A stretch of 64,000 nt of DNA from Myroides profundi (GCF_000833025.1 NZ_CP010817.1:1240001-1304000); one strand, 5' to 3'. Positions 1 through 10,626 are shown, numbered from the stretch's first letter. Numbers and translations are program-made. The notes: generated from the letters alone by a model not told the origin.

Positions 1-1014
1 TCGAGCTAATGCAGGTTTGAACATATTAGATGCGTCTAGTGAACCCGTAGCTCCACCAGCTCCTACGATAGTATGTATCTCATCAATAAATAAGATAATA
101 TCATCATTCTTCTCTAGTTCATTCATCACAGCCTTCATACGCTCTTCAAACTGTCCTCTGTATTTAGTACCTGCTACAAGACTAGCTAAGTCAAGAGTTA
201 CGACTCTTTTGTTATATAAGATACGAGATACTTTCTTCTGAATAATACGCAGAGCTAGCCCTTCCGCTATAGCAGATTTACCTACACCAGGTTCACCGAT
301 TAGTAGAGGGTTGTTCTTCTTACGTCTACTTAGAATTTGAGATACACGCTCTATTTCTTTTTCACGCCCAACTACAGGATCTAGCTTTCCGTTCTCAGCC
401 ATTTCGGTTAAATCTCTACCAAAATTATCTAATACTGGAGTTTTACTTCTCTTAGATGTTTTAGCTGTAACATTGTCATTGCTGTCAGTACTTTTACTGT
501 CATCTTGACTTGCATCATCAAAAGTTTGTGCTTTTGGACTTTCGAATAAATCATCAGAAGAGTCTTTTTGAGCCTCGCTAGTATTTAAATACGCTTGTTT
601 CACAGCTTCATAATCCACCTTCATCTTATTTAAGATTTGTGTAGTAGGATCATCGCTGTTTTTTAGAATACAAAGCAGCAAGTGAACAGTGTTTATCTCT
701 GTACTTTTGAATAGTTTTACTTCTAAGTATGTAAGTCTTAATGCACGCTCAGCTTGTTTTGTGAGGTGCAATTGTAGTTTATTACTCAGCAGTTCTTTAT
801 TATGAGAAGCAGGGTTTAATGTTTCTATTTTATGACGTAGAAAATCAACATCTATGTCCAGGTTATTTAAAATATTAGACGCTTCACCTTGTTCCACTTT
901 TAATAGTCCTAGTAATAGATGCTCAGTACCGATAGAGTCATGACTAAGCCTAATAGCTTCGTCTTTGCTGTATGAAATCACATCTTTTACTTCTTGTGAG
1001 AAATTATCATCCAT
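1..1014 (-). CDS. clpC: ATP-dependent Clp protease ATP-binding subunit ClpC (partial, N-terminal part)
   Basis: This AAA+ unfoldase feeds substrates to the ClpP protease in the cytoplasm. The start is the ATG at 1012-1014 ([20 protein letters not shown]); 338 codons are present and the C-terminal half is cut by the window edge. Seen: an N-terminal Clp repeat domain (about residues 1-145), a Ser/Asp-rich linker (about 150-190), then AAA-1 with Walker [10 protein letters not shown] near residue 240 and Walker [12 protein letters not shown] near 304-314. It is divergent from gyrA across about 250 bp. The N domain and long linker fit ClpC/ClpA rather than ClpB, whose middle domain would lie beyond the edge; the ClpC choice rests on overall look and is less certain than the Clp family call. 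Confidence 0.92.
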   Translation of the reverse strand, partial: MDDNFSQEVKDVISYSKDEAIRLSHDSIGTEHLLLGLLKVEQGEASNILNNLDIDVDFLRHKIETLNPASHNKELLSNKLQLHLTKQAERALRLTYLEVKLFKSTEINTVHLLLCILKNSDDPTTQILNKMKVDYEAVKQAYLNTSEAQKDSSDDLFESPKAQTFDDASQDDSKSTDSNDNVTAKTSKRSKTPVLDNFGRDLTEMAENGKLDPVVGREKEIERVSQILSRRKKNNPLLIGEPGVGKSAIAEGLALRIIQKKVSRILYNKRVVTLDLASLVAGTKYRGQFEERMKAVMNELEKNDDIILFIDEIHTIVGAGGATGSLDASNMFKPALAR

Positions 1015-1264
1015 TTTTCAATTCAAATTAGGTGAATATTCATTTTAATCTTTAAAGATACAAAAAGTGTACCTATAGTATAAAGCTGACATTAGCTAAT
1101 TGACAAAAAAAAACTTTAATAAAAAAGGAAGAATGTGTTTTTTTTAGAAAAAATCAATTTGTTAGATAATCAAATGAAATACTTGTATAAAAACGTGGAG
1201 AAAACCTATAAAAACTGTATATTAGCGCGTTTAATAATTTGACAATTTTTAATTTTATATACTT
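1015..1264. other. Divergent clpC/gyrA intergenic region
   Basis: This 250-bp AT-rich spacer separates the clpC and gyrA start codons and must hold both promoters. A near match to the Bacteroidota -7 motif lies ahead of gyrA (TATATTAG around 1218-1225). I found no perfect TAnnTTTG on either strand, so no promoter is assigned. Confidence 0.4.
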
Positions 1265-3778
1265 ATGTCTGAAGGAGAAAAGTTAATTCCTATTAACATA
1301 GAAGAGCAAATGAAATCTGCTTATATCGACTACTCGATGTCAGTTATTGTTTCTAGAGCGCTTCCTGATGTTAGAGATGGCTTAAAACCTGTTCATCGAA
1401 GAGTATTATTTGGAATGTATGAATTAGGCATCATGTCTAATAGAGCACATAAAAAGTCTGCGAGAATTGTAGGAGAGGTTTTAGGTAAATATCACCCACA
1501 TGGAGATAGTTCAGTGTACGACGCTATGGTACGTATGGCACAGGATTGGAGTATGCGTTATCTACTAGTGGACGGACAAGGTAACTTTGGATCTGTAGAT
1601 GGAGATAGTCCTGCAGCGATGCGTTACACAGAGGCAAGAATGAAAAAGATATCTGAAGAGATTCTTGCTGATATTGACAAAGAGACTGTAGATTTTCAAT
1701 TAAACTTCGATGATACTTTAGAAGAACCTAAAGTAATGCCGACTAGAATCCCTACTTTATTAGTGAATGGGGCATCGGGTATCGCGGTAGGTATGGCAAC
1801 GAATATGGCACCTCATAACTTATCAGAAGTTATAGATGGTACATTAGCTTATATCGATAATAACGATATTGAAATCGATGAATTAATCAATTATATTAAA
1901 GCTCCTGACTTCCCTACTGGTGGTATTATCTATGGATATGAAGGAGTTCGCGAAGCTTTTAAAACTGGTCGTGGACGTGTAGTAATGCGTGCTAAAGCTA
2001 GTTTTGAAGAAGTAGATGGTAGAGAGTCTATCATAGTGACTGAGATTCCTTTCCAAGTTAATAAAGCAGAAATGATTAAGAAAACTGCTGAAGCTATTAA
2101 CGAGAAAAAGATCGAAGGTATTGCTACTATTCGTGATGAATCTGATAGAAAAGGAATGCGTATTGTATACGTATTAAAGCGTGACGCAGTTCCAAATATT
2201 GTTTTAAATACACTTTATAAATATACTCAATTGCAGTCTTCTTTTAGTGTGAATAATATCGCATTAGTAAATGGAAGACCACAATTATTAGATTTAAAAG
2301 AGTTAATCTCTCATTTCGTTGATCACCGTTTAGATGTAGTGACTCGTAGAACTCAGTTTGAGTTAAGAAAAGCAGAAGAAAGAGCGCATATTTTAGAAGG
2401 ATTAATTATTGCATCTGATAATATCGATGAAGTAATTGCTCTTATTCGTTCGTCTAATAATGCTGATGAGGCTAGAGCTAAGTTAATAGAGCGCTTTAAC
2501 TTATCAGAGATTCAAGCTCGTGCAATTGTAGAAATGCGCTTACGTCAGTTAACAGGACTAGAGCAAGATAAACTACGTGCTGAGTATGAAGAAATCATGA
2601 AGTTAATTAATCATTTAAGAGAGTTATTAGCTAGCGTAGAGCTAAGAATGAACTTGATTAAAGAGGAGCTAACTGAGATAAAAGAGAAATATGGTGATGA
2701 GCGTCGTTCTGTTATAGAATATGCAGGAGGAGATGTTAGTATCACTGATTTAATTGCTGATGAGCAAGTGGTGATTACTATTTCTCATGCAGGATATATT
2801 AAACGTACTCCACTGACTGAATACAAAACTCAGAATAGAGGAGGAGTAGGACAGAAGTCTGCTGGTACAAGAGATCAAGATTTCTTAGAGCATATGTATG
2901 TGGCTACTAATCACCAGTACATGTTATTCTTTACTCAAAAAGGTAAGTGTTTCTGGATGAGAGTTTATGAAATTCCAGAAGGTACTAAGACAAGTAAAGG
3001 ACGTGCTATTCAGAACTTAATCAATATTGAGAATGATGATAAAGTGAAAGCGTTTATCTGTACTCAAGATCTTAAAGATGAAGAGTACATCAATGAGCAC
3101 TTCGTTATCATGGCTACAAAACAAGGTCAGGTGAAGAAAACTCCATTAGAGCAATATTCTAGACCTCGTCAAAATGGTATTAATGCAATTACGATTAAAG
3201 AGGATGACGAATTACTAGAAGCAAAATTAACTGATGGTAAGAGTAAGGTGTTATTAGCACTTCGTTCTGGTAAGTTAGTTCGTTTTGATGAAGAGAAAAC
3301 TCGTCCTATGGGTAGAACAGCTTCAGGAGTTAGAGGTATTACATTAGCAGATGACAAAGATGAAGTAATCGGTATGGTGTCTGTAAGTGATTTAAATAGT
3401 GAGATTCTTGTAGTATCAGAGAATGGTTATGGTAAGCGTTCTTCTTTAGATGAATACCGTGAGACTAACCGTGGAGGTAAGGGAGTTAAGACAATGAACA
3501 TTACTGATAAGACAGGATTGTTAGTGTCTATTAATTCTGTTACTGATGCAGATGACTTAATGATTATTAACAAATCAGGTTTAACTATTCGTATGAAGGT
3601 TTCTGATCTTCGCGTAATGGGACGTGCAACTCAAGGAGTTCGTTTAATTAACATTAAAGGAAATGACTCTATCGCAGCTGTATGTAAAGTTATGGCAGAG
3701 GATGATGAAGATATCTTAGAAGGAGATGTTGATACAATCATTGATATTGATGATCAAGGGAGTGATAATTTAGAATAA
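1265..3778 (+). CDS. gyrA: DNA gyrase subunit A
   Basis: GyrA is the breakage-reunion subunit of the A2B2 gyrase that introduces negative supercoils. The 837-aa length is normal. Catalytic Tyr121 lies in RYTEARM. The quinolone-determining stretch [10 protein letters not shown] (77-86) keeps Ser82 and Asp86, the positions matching E. coli S83 and D87. The C-terminal beta-pinwheel carries a GyrA-box-like QNRGGVG at about 523-529 and another TNRGGKG blade motif, followed by an acidic tail. The GyrA box and length favour GyrA over ParC. The downstream TPR gene starts 18 bp after the stop, so the two are probably co-transcribed. The ATG start fits the conserved N-terminus. Confidence 0.97.
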   Translation: MSEGEKLIPINIEEQMKSAYIDYSMSVIVSRALPDVRDGLKPVHRRVLFGMYELGIMSNRAHKKSARIVGEVLGKYHPHGDSSVYDAMVRMAQDWSMRYLLVDGQGNFGSVDGDSPAAMRYTEARMKKISEEILADIDKETVDFQLNFDDTLEEPKVMPTRIPTLLVNGASGIAVGMATNMAPHNLSEVIDGTLAYIDNNDIEIDELINYIKAPDFPTGGIIYGYEGVREAFKTGRGRVVMRAKASFEEVDGRESIIVTEIPFQVNKAEMIKKTAEAINEKKIEGIATIRDESDRKGMRIVYVLKRDAVPNIVLNTLYKYTQLQSSFSVNNIALVNGRPQLLDLKELISHFVDHRLDVVTRRTQFELRKAEERAHILEGLIIASDNIDEVIALIRSSNNADEARAKLIERFNLSEIQARAIVEMRLRQLTGLEQDKLRAEYEEIMKLINHLRELLASVELRMNLIKEELTEIKEKYGDERRSVIEYAGGDVSITDLIADEQVVITISHAGYIKRTPLTEYKTQNRGGVGQKSAGTRDQDFLEHMYVATNHQYMLFFTQKGKCFWMRVYEIPEGTKTSKGRAIQNLINIENDDKVKAFICTQDLKDEEYINEHFVIMATKQGQVKKTPLEQYSRPRQNGINAITIKEDDELLEAKLTDGKSKVLLALRSGKLVRFDEEKTRPMGRTASGVRGITLADDKDEVIGMVSVSDLNSEILVVSENGYGKRSSLDEYRETNRGGKGVKTMNITDKTGLLVSINSVTDADDLMIINKSGLTIRMKVSDLRVMGRATQGVRLINIKGNDSIAAVCKVMAEDDEDILEGDVDTIIDIDDQGSDNLE

Positions 3779-3796
3779 AACACATACCAATATATT

Positions 3797-5071
3797 ATGA
3801 ATAAAAGATATGTTTATTTATTGTCAGCTTTAATGTTATCAGGGTTGACGATGGCTCAGAAGAAAGAGCTTAAAGACGCTGAGAAAGCTGTAAAAAAAGG
3901 AAATGTAACTGAAGCAACTGCTGCGTTAAAAGCGGTTGAGGCAGTATTAGGAAATGCTTCTAACGCTGAGAAAGCACAATATTATGCTCTACAAGGGACA
4001 TTAGCGTATTCTCAGATTCAAAAAGATGTAGATGTAGATAATAACGTTGATGCTATTATTGCTTCTTACAAAAAATTGAATGAGTTTGAAACAAATAAAG
4101 GAAGTAAAATCGTTAAACAAGCTGACGAAGAGATATCAAGTGTTGCAACTAAAGTTGTAGGACAAGCTATCGAAGATAATGGTTCTGCTAATTATAAGGG
4201 AGCTACTAGACGTTTTACTCAAGCTTATCAACTAAGCCCTAAAGATACTGTGTATTTATACTATGCGGCTTCTACTGCTATTAACTCTAAAGATTATGCT
4301 ACTGCTGTAGAGAATTATAAGCAATTAGTTGATTTAGGATATAATGGAAGTGAGTCTTACTATACAGCTATAGAGAAAGCTTCTGGTCAAGTACAAAGTT
4401 TTGGAAAAGACTCTAAAATGCGTGACTTGATGGTAAAACAAGGTACTCATACTGACCCTAAGTTTGTGAAAGAGGATTCTAAAAGACCAGAGATTCTTAA
4501 AAACTTAGTGTTAATCTATAGCCAAGAAGGTAAAACAGAAGAGGCTGAGAAAGCTATCGTTGCAGCTAGAGAAGCTAACCCAGATGATATCAACTTATTA
4601 TTAACTCATATGGATCTTTATTTAAAGTCTAATAATATGGGTAAATATGAGGAGTTAGCAAAACAAGCTTTAGCTAAAAACCCTAATGATGATGTATTAT
4701 TATACAACTTAGGTGTTACTAGTTTTGATGCTGGACGTTTTGAAGATGCTCGTAAATATTATGAACAAGCTATCCGTATTAACCCTAAGTCAGAGAATGC
4801 TTATTTAAATATGGCTTTCCTTAAGTTACAACCAGACCAAGAGTTGACTAATAAAATGAATAGCTTAGGTATGTCTGCTGCTGATAATAAGAAATATGAG
4901 CAGTACCAAAAAGAAAAACATGCTATTTATAAAGATGCGATGAATGACTTAGAGAAAGTTATTTCTATCAATCCTGGTAATGAAGCAGCTATTAGTACTT
5001 TAAAAAATATTTATCGTGCATTAGAAATGACAGATAAATTAAAAGCATTAGAAGCTAAAACAAACAAATAA
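3797..5071 (+). CDS. Periplasmic tetratricopeptide repeat protein
   Basis: This 424-aa protein begins with a signal peptide (MNKRYVYLLSALMLSGLTMA, cleavage near A20/Q21), so it is exported and probably periplasmic. TPR units are spread along the chain; the clearest is at about residues 298-345, with the pattern LLYNLGVTSFDAGRFEDARK. The first 60 residues are Ala/Lys rich and helical. TPRs scaffold protein-protein contacts and there is no catalytic motif. It lies 18 bp behind gyrA and is followed by a strong terminator, so it probably forms a two-gene operon with gyrA. The family is clear; the specific role is unknown. Confidence 0.85.
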   Translation: MNKRYVYLLSALMLSGLTMAQKKELKDAEKAVKKGNVTEATAALKAVEAVLGNASNAEKAQYYALQGTLAYSQIQKDVDVDNNVDAIIASYKKLNEFETNKGSKIVKQADEEISSVATKVVGQAIEDNGSANYKGATRRFTQAYQLSPKDTVYLYYAASTAINSKDYATAVENYKQLVDLGYNGSESYYTAIEKASGQVQSFGKDSKMRDLMVKQGTHTDPKFVKEDSKRPEILKNLVLIYSQEGKTEEAEKAIVAAREANPDDINLLLTHMDLYLKSNNMGKYEELAKQALAKNPNDDVLLYNLGVTSFDAGRFEDARKYYEQAIRINPKSENAYLNMAFLKLQPDQELTNKMNSLGMSAADNKKYEQYQKEKHAIYKDAMNDLEKVISINPGNEAAISTLKNIYRALEMTDKLKALEAKTNK

Positions 5072-5094
5072 TAATAGGATTCTATTATAATATA

Positions 5095-5130
5095 AAAAGG
5101 TGGATTTATTAAATCCACCTTTTGTTTTTT
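5095..5130 (+). terminator. Rho-independent terminator after gyrA-TPR operon
   Basis: Perfect 13-bp arms AAAAGGTGGATTT and AAATCCACCTTTT flank a 3-nt loop and are followed by a T-run, 24 bp after the TPR stop codon. Confidence 0.9.
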
Positions 5131-5156
5131 AAGAGCATTTCTGTTTACTATTAAAC

Positions 5157-5189
5157 AAAAAAAGAGAAACTAATGTTTCTCTTTTTTTG
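5157..5189 (-). terminator. Terminator after the DUF349 gene
   Basis: Inverted repeat AAAAGAGAAAC / GTTTCTCTTTT with a TAAT loop lies immediately past the DUF349 stop codon on the minus strand. Its A/T flanks could make it work on both strands, backing up the gyrA-operon terminator. Confidence 0.8.
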
Positions 5190-5192
5190 TAC

Positions 5193-7076
5193 TTATATAT
5201 TTCTAATTTGGGTTAATTTATCTTCCCAGATTTTTAAATCATCTCTTTGCTTTTCGATGCTCTTTTTAACTTCTTTTACAAAAGGATTATCATCAGTAGC
5301 ATTGTGAATATAGGCTAGATTGTTTTCTAATTGAATGATAGAAGAGTTTATTTCTTCTATTTTTCTTTGAATAAATACAGCTTCATTCTGTAGCTTTCGC
5401 TTATCATTTGTCTCTAGTATAGATTCTAATCTATTATTAAACTTAACCGCTTCAGTTTCTCTTTTACTTAAACTTAGTTTGTCAAATAGTACATCTAGAA
5501 TCTTGTTGAACTTACCTTCTATAAAACGTTTATTAGCAGGTACAGCACCGATAGATTTCCAGTTGTTAATATGATTCTTAATCTCTCCTAGATCTGTTTT
5601 GTGATCACCAGATAATTGGAATCCTTTTAATAGATCTAAGTATTCTTTCTTTCTATTATAAGCATCTAATTCTACAGCTGATTCTTTATTTTTAATAGCA
5701 TGGTATCTATCAAAGTAAGAGTTACAAGCTTCTTTAAAGTCAGCCCATAGTTGATCAGAGTATTTGCGAGGTACATGGCCTATTAGTTTCCAGTCATCCT
5801 GTATCTTTTTCATTATAGGGGTAACCTTTGCAAAATCTTCACTGTCTTTTAGTTCTTGAGCTCTCTTTATCAATGCTAGTTTTTTAGCATAGTTGTCTTG
5901 TTGCTCTTTTTTAAGCTCTTTGTAATAAGCATTTTTATTACTATTAAAGTTTCTTGTAGCTAGTTTAAATAAATCCCAAACTTGTTCATTATTATCTAAA
6001 GGCACTTTACCTATAGAGAAGAAACGCTGTCTTAGCTCTTCTACTTTAGCTATTTCTTTCTGCCATTGGTTATGGTTGGTTATCTTTTGCTTAGAAAGAA
6101 TGTCTATTTCGCTTATTATAGCCACTTTTAAGGCAAGATTTTCTCTTTCGACACTTCTTAGTTGTTCGAATAATATTTCTCGCTTATCGTGCAGTTGTTT
6201 TGTGATTTCGCTGAACTGATCCCAGATTTGTTCTCTTATCTCTCGATCTACAGGGCCGATCTCTTCTTTCCAGATTCTGTGTAGCGTCTGTAGCTCCCTA
6301 AATGACTTAATAATGTCGTCATTCTCTAATAGCTCTTCTGCTCTTGCGATCAGCTTTTGTTTCTGTTCTAAGTTATATTTAAAGTCAAGATCTCTTGATT
6401 CTCTATCTAGGTGTAACTGATCATAGAATCTCTCTACATGGAAGTGGTAGTTATTCCATACGTGATTGTATTTGTCCTTTGGGATAGGCCCCGCAGTCTT
6501 CCATTCTTCTCTAAGTTCTCCTAATTGTTTTAATGCATCACCATTATGCTCGTTTTCTATTAATTGTTTCAATTTCTCTATAATAGATAAACGTTTTTCT
6601 AGATTTACATTAAGATTATTCTGAAGTTGTTTAAAGTATGCATTTTTAGCTACTCTATACTCATCATAGTATTTGTCAAAATCAGTTTTAATAGGAAGGA
6701 TGTACTGAAAATCTGATTCATTCGCATCAGGGTTCTCGTCAAAGAAAGCTTCTTTTTTTTCATCTACAAGATCATTGTACTTACTATAGAATTCTTTTTT
6801 GATGTCTTCTACATGATCTTTAATGGCTGTTACCTTGTAATTCTTGATTAGCTTATGAAGTTCCTTAGTTAGCTTCTCTAAGTCTAGTTTTTCATAGTTA
6901 ACAGTAGGGATATTGCTTTCTTCATAAGAAGCTAAATCTTCACCTTCCTCAGCATTTGAAGCTGTAATAGAATCAAGAGCTTTTTCTTTATCAGTTGGGA
7001 CAACCGCATTTGAATTTGATTCCGGTTTTTGTCCATCTGCTAGCTCATGCAGGTTATCATTCTTTTGTTCTAACAT
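5193..7076 (-). CDS. DUF349 repeat protein
   Basis: A 627-aa cytoplasmic, highly charged, helix-rich protein with no signal peptide. I count five DUF349 units, each with the core W(K/R)xxGxVP...W..F: EWKTAGPIPKDKYNHVW, IWKEEIGPVDREIREQIW, FFSIGKVPLDNNEQVW, DWKLIGHVPRKYSDQLW and NWKSIGAVPANKR. The first ~100 residues are acidic and of low complexity. The family is widespread in Bacteroidota and its biochemical role is not established. The gene stands alone, with a terminator at its 3' end and a TAAATTTG -7 motif about 60 bp upstream. The ATG start is the only good one. Confidence 0.85.
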   Translation of the reverse strand: MLEQKNDNLHELADGQKPESNSNAVVPTDKEKALDSITASNAEEGEDLASYEESNIPTVNYEKLDLEKLTKELHKLIKNYKVTAIKDHVEDIKKEFYSKYNDLVDEKKEAFFDENPDANESDFQYILPIKTDFDKYYDEYRVAKNAYFKQLQNNLNVNLEKRLSIIEKLKQLIENEHNGDALKQLGELREEWKTAGPIPKDKYNHVWNNYHFHVERFYDQLHLDRESRDLDFKYNLEQKQKLIARAEELLENDDIIKSFRELQTLHRIWKEEIGPVDREIREQIWDQFSEITKQLHDKREILFEQLRSVERENLALKVAIISEIDILSKQKITNHNQWQKEIAKVEELRQRFFSIGKVPLDNNEQVWDLFKLATRNFNSNKNAYYKELKKEQQDNYAKKLALIKRAQELKDSEDFAKVTPIMKKIQDDWKLIGHVPRKYSDQLWADFKEACNSYFDRYHAIKNKESAVELDAYNRKKEYLDLLKGFQLSGDHKTDLGEIKNHINNWKSIGAVPANKRFIEGKFNKILDVLFDKLSLSKRETEAVKFNNRLESILETNDKRKLQNEAVFIQRKIEEINSSIIQLENNLAYIHNATDDNPFVKEVKKSIEKQRDDLKIWEDKLTQIRNI

Positions 7077-7137
7077 GTTTGAAAAAGTATTTATTTAAAC
7101 AATATGTAGTAAAGCACAATAAATAAACGCGCTCTCT

Positions 7138-7145
7138 CAAATTTA
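7138..7145 (-). promoter_or_regulatory. -7 promoter element for the DUF349 gene
   Basis: The minus strand reads TAAATTTG, a match to the Bacteroidota -7 consensus TAnnTTTG, 62 bp upstream of the DUF349 ATG. I see no clear -33 TTTG at the right spacing. Confidence 0.45.
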
Positions 7146-7209
7146 GTAAAAAATATTGAATAAATCGCACTTTTCTTTTGCTAGAACTAATTATATCAAT
7201 TATTTAGTA

Positions 7210-7962
7210 TTAATCTCGACTGAATGGTTTATTCCAAATCTTATATGCTTTTTCAGCTTGAAGTACTAGCATTTCGTAGCCATTCTTTACTTTTGCGCCA
7301 TATCCTTTTGCTTCTTTCATTAGGGTAGTTTCCTCAGGATTATAGATAAGATCGTATACTATATGTCTATTTGATAGCAAGTGTACAGGGACTTCAGGCA
7401 TCTGATCTATATTAGGAAAAGTTCCAACAGGGGTAGTATTGATTATGATAGTATAATGATTCATTACCTCTTCAGTTAGTTCGCTATAAGTTAAGTTGTA
7501 CTCTTCTTTCGTTCTGCTTACGAAAGTGTATTTTATACCTAATTTCTTAAGAGCATATTCTATTGCTTTACTAGCTCCTCCAGTACCAAGTATTAAGGCG
7601 CGTTTATGATGAAACTTTAGCATTGGTTTTAGAGAATGGTAGAACCCATACCAGTCTGTGTTATATCCTTTTAACTGCCCTTTTTTATTAATCTGAATCG
7701 TGTTGACAGCTCCTATAGCTATAGCTTTCTTAGAAAGTGAGTCTAGATATGGAATAATAGATTGTTTATAAGGTATAGTTACATTTAACCCTTTAATATC
7801 TTTATGGTTTTCAAGTATTTTAGAAAACTCATTTATGTTTTGTAAATCAAAGTTTACATATATACTTTTTTTGTCTTTTAATTTCTCAAACTTTTCTGCA
7901 AAGTAGGCACGTGAGAAAGAATAATCTATGTTTTTACCTATTAATCCGTAGCGTTTAGTCAT
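7210..7962 (-). CDS. aroE: Shikimate dehydrogenase
   Basis: AroE reduces 3-dehydroshikimate to shikimate with NADPH in aromatic amino acid synthesis. The protein is 250 aa, slightly short for the family. Seen: a substrate-binding serine motif (YSFS, 14-17), NVTIPYK with catalytic Lys66, GAVNTI, NTDW with Asp103, a dinucleotide-binding LGTGGAS at 125-131, NTTPVG, and a C-terminal NGYEMLVLQAEKA. The upstream TPR gene ends only 39 bp before this start and its terminator lies between, so expression needs either a promoter within the TPR gene or read-through. Confidence 0.93.
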   Translation of the reverse strand: MTKRYGLIGKNIDYSFSRAYFAEKFEKLKDKKSIYVNFDLQNINEFSKILENHKDIKGLNVTIPYKQSIIPYLDSLSKKAIAIGAVNTIQINKKGQLKGYNTDWYGFYHSLKPMLKFHHKRALILGTGGASKAIEYALKKLGIKYTFVSRTKEEYNLTYSELTEEVMNHYTIIINTTPVGTFPNIDQMPEVPVHLLSNRHIVYDLIYNPEETTLMKEAKGYGAKVKNGYEMLVLQAEKAYKIWNKPFSRD

Positions 7963-7974
7963 ATTGAGTTCTTA

Positions 7975-8002
7975 TAAAAAAAGCTATTCAGAAGAATAGC
8001 TT
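7975..8002 (-). terminator. Terminator between the TPR gene and aroE
   Basis: Perfect 9-bp arms AAGCTATTC / GAATAGCTT with an AGAA loop; the minus strand ends in TTTTTT. The hairpin shares its first bases with the TPR stop codon and ends about 12 nt before the aroE start, so it may also act as an attenuator. Confidence 0.8.
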
Positions 8003-9399
8003 TATTGTTTATTGTGATTTTTGATAATACTTTGTACTATAGGATTCTCCCATTGATTAGGGAAGTATGTCTCTATAATTGTTCTCTTTTCAAAGTTCTT
8101 GTTTAAACCATTTGTTAGACATTCTGTACCTTTATCTATATCATGTAGGGTAAAGTGTATAACAGCTAGTCTATAATCTATCTCAGCATCATTAGGATGG
8201 AAGTTAGCTATTTGTAAAAGCTTTTGTATAGCAGTGTCAAAATCTCCTAGAAGATATAATACATCTGCCCAACCAGTCCAGTGCTCTACAATATCAGTTC
8301 CAAGCTCTGCAGCTACCTTATAACCTCGTTCAGCTTCTTCAAAGTTAAACAATGTTTTATTTAGAATAGCATGTCTTATCCAGTATTTTTCATTGAACTC
8401 ATCAATTTGTAATGCTTTTTGTAGATAAAATAATGCTTTTTCGTAATTAGTTTCTATGATACATAAATCAGTTAATGCAATCCAACCTTTGTCTAGCATA
8501 GGATCTTCATGTACCGCTCTTTTGTAATACTGATAAGCTTGTGGGAAGTTATTAAGACTCTCATGACAACTACCTATACGCATAAGTACATAAGAGTTAG
8601 GATCGTCTAACTCTAGCGTAGTCATATAGTTTTCAATGGCTTCTTTATACTTATTTAGTTTTTCTTGCGTTTTTCCCTTTTCGATATAAGCTCCGATAAA
8701 CTCTTCGTCTATCAGGGTAGCATAATCAAAAGCCCACTCTGCCTTCTCATAATTCTTAACAGTGAAATACTGTCTTCCCAATTGATGCCAAGCAATCTCA
8801 CTGTATGGATTCTTATCAATAAATTTAGTTAAGTACGTTATAGCTTCCTCATTCTCACTAAGGAAGTCAAAGCAGTATATAACGTTATATAAAGCAGACT
8901 GATCCTCTTCATCATGTTCTAGACATAGGATAAAGTTATCTTTTGCTTGATCTATTTTATCTAATAATAGATATTCCATTCCTAATAAAGAGTAGACGTC
9001 AGCTAGATCCTCTGTCAGAGTCAATGCTTTTTGTAGAGATACAATAGCCTCTTCATGTCTTCCTTTTTTAGAGTATACAGTAGCGCGTTGAATGAAAACT
9101 TCTTCATTCTCCGGATCGATACTCTCTATTTCGTTTAATAAGCGGTCAGCAGCTTCTAATTTGTTTTGGAATACTAATAATTCTACTTCTACCAGTTTTA
9201 ACCCAATAGAGTTAGGATGTTGTTCTAGTCCCAGTTTTAGCGCTTTTTTCGCTAGGTTTAGCTTTCCAGAATCGAGATAGTGTAGAATGATATTCTCAAA
9301 CTCTTCTGAATCAAAAAACAAAACCTTATTGGTCTTTAACATAGACTCAAAACGAGATAGAGATAATTTGTATTCTTCTTCTTCGTTATCTAAATGCAT
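8002..9399 (-). CDS. Cytoplasmic TPR repeat protein
   Basis: A 465-aa protein made almost entirely of tandem 34-residue TPR units from about residue 60 to 440, with typical cores such as AWHQLGRQYFTVKNYEKAEW and AYIEKGKTQEKLNKYKEAIE. There is no signal peptide or membrane segment, so it probably acts as a cytoplasmic scaffold; no enzyme motif is visible. It follows the aminotransferase gene by 29 bp on the same strand, which suggests an operon OstA-like - aminotransferase - TPR. A terminator overlaps its stop codon. Partner and function are unknown. Confidence 0.82.
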   Translation of the reverse strand: MHLDNEEEEYKLSLSRFESMLKTNKVLFFDSEEFENIILHYLDSGKLNLAKKALKLGLEQHPNSIGLKLVEVELLVFQNKLEAADRLLNEIESIDPENEEVFIQRATVYSKKGRHEEAIVSLQKALTLTEDLADVYSLLGMEYLLLDKIDQAKDNFILCLEHDEEDQSALYNVIYCFDFLSENEEAITYLTKFIDKNPYSEIAWHQLGRQYFTVKNYEKAEWAFDYATLIDEEFIGAYIEKGKTQEKLNKYKEAIENYMTTLELDDPNSYVLMRIGSCHESLNNFPQAYQYYKRAVHEDPMLDKGWIALTDLCIIETNYEKALFYLQKALQIDEFNEKYWIRHAILNKTLFNFEEAERGYKVAAELGTDIVEHWTGWADVLYLLGDFDTAIQKLLQIANFHPNDAEIDYRLAVIHFTLHDIDKGTECLTNGLNKNFEKRTIIETYFPNQWENPIVQSIIKNHNKQ

Positions 9400-9428
9400 A
9401 TTTGTATTTAAGTTGATTATTTAGGATA

Positions 9429-10622
9429 TTATAATCCTAATTCTTTTTGTACTTCATTTAGTGCTTCAATGATGATAGCACATCCTTCTTTTATTTCTGT
9501 TTCTGATACTGTAAGGGGAGGAGTGATTCTTATCGCTTTTCCTTCAAATAGTAACCAGAATAATATTAATCCTTTGTCTTGACACTTCATGATCACTCTA
9601 TTAGTGATGTCAGCACTAGGTGTCATAGGAGCGATCATTAAACCACGACCTCTGATTTCTTCAATAAGAGGGTGAACTAATAGTTCTCTAAATAACTTTT
9701 CTTTTTCTAGTGTCTGAGCCATAAGGTCAGTTTCTACTAATTCTCTTAAAGTAGCTAAACTCGCTGCTGCGATAACAGGGTGCCCACCGAAAGTAGTGAT
9801 ATGACCAAATCTAGGATTGTCATATAACTGATTCATGTGTTCATCACTAGCAGTGAATGCACCTACTGGCATCCCACTAGCCATACCTTTTCCCATAACG
9901 ATCACGTCAGGAACTACATCATAGTTTTGGAACCCAAACAGTTTACCTGTTCTACCGAAACCTGGTTGGATTTCATCTACGATCATTAAGGCACCTACTT
10001 CAGTACATCTTTCACGTACTTTCGTTAAGAACCCATCAAAAGGCTCTACAAATCCAGCACCTCCTTGTATAGTCTCTAAGATGATACCAGCTGTCTTAGT
10101 TGTTATCTTTTGTAAGTCTTCTACACAGTTAAAGTGAATGAAGTCCACATCTGGAAGTAATGGTCTAAAAGCACGCTTTCTTTCCTCAAATCCCATAACA
10201 CTCATAGATCCCATAGTGTTACCATGATAAGCGTTAAAGCAAGAGATCAGTTGACTTCTTCCTGTTACTCTTTTTGCTAATTTTAAAGCACCTTCAGTAG
10301 CCTCAGTACCTGAGTTTACTAAATAGGTTTTATTTAGCGGAGCAGGGATGTTCTCTGCTAGTAGTTTACAGAATTCTACAGAAGGATCTTGGATGTATTC
10401 ACCATATACCATTACATGCGAATACTTATCTAGTTGATCCTTAATCGCGTTATTTACTCTTTCGTGTTGATGTCCTAATGTACATGCAGATACACCTGCT
10501 ACGAAGTCTAAATACGCTTTGTTATTCTTGTCATATATATAAGATCCTTTAGCATGAGAGATCTCCATTGCTAGGGGATTAGGTGAAGTCTGTGCTTGAT
10601 ATTTATAAAAATCTTCTTTCAT
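9429..10622 (-). CDS. PLP-dependent class III aminotransferase (acetylornithine aminotransferase-like)
   Basis: Transfers an amino group using pyridoxal phosphate in the cytoplasm. The protein is 397 aa, normal for class III. Seen: the phosphate-binding SGTEATEGALK (104-114), AYHGNT (131-136), the cofactor-contacting Asp216 in LMIVDEIQPGFGRTG, and the Schiff-base Lys245 in VMGKGMASGMPVG. Members include acetylornithine, ornithine and 4-aminobutyrate aminotransferases; the substrate cannot be chosen from motifs, and no arg genes lie nearby. The gene sits 4 bp after the OstA-like gene, so the two are likely co-transcribed. Confidence 0.88.
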   Translation of the reverse strand: MKEDFYKYQAQTSPNPLAMEISHAKGSYIYDKNNKAYLDFVAGVSACTLGHQHERVNNAIKDQLDKYSHVMVYGEYIQDPSVEFCKLLAENIPAPLNKTYLVNSGTEATEGALKLAKRVTGRSQLISCFNAYHGNTMGSMSVMGFEERKRAFRPLLPDVDFIHFNCVEDLQKITTKTAGIILETIQGGAGFVEPFDGFLTKVRERCTEVGALMIVDEIQPGFGRTGKLFGFQNYDVVPDVIVMGKGMASGMPVGAFTASDEHMNQLYDNPRFGHITTFGGHPVIAAASLATLRELVETDLMAQTLEKEKLFRELLVHPLIEEIRGRGLMIAPMTPSADITNRVIMKCQDKGLILFWLLFEGKAIRITPPLTVSETEIKEGCAIIIEALNEVQKELGL

Positions 10623-10626
10623 TACT

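Noticed and set aside
1265-3778. Topoisomerase IV subunit A (ParC)
   Set aside because: A GyrA-box-like QNRGGVG and a complete pinwheel with an acidic tail favour GyrA.
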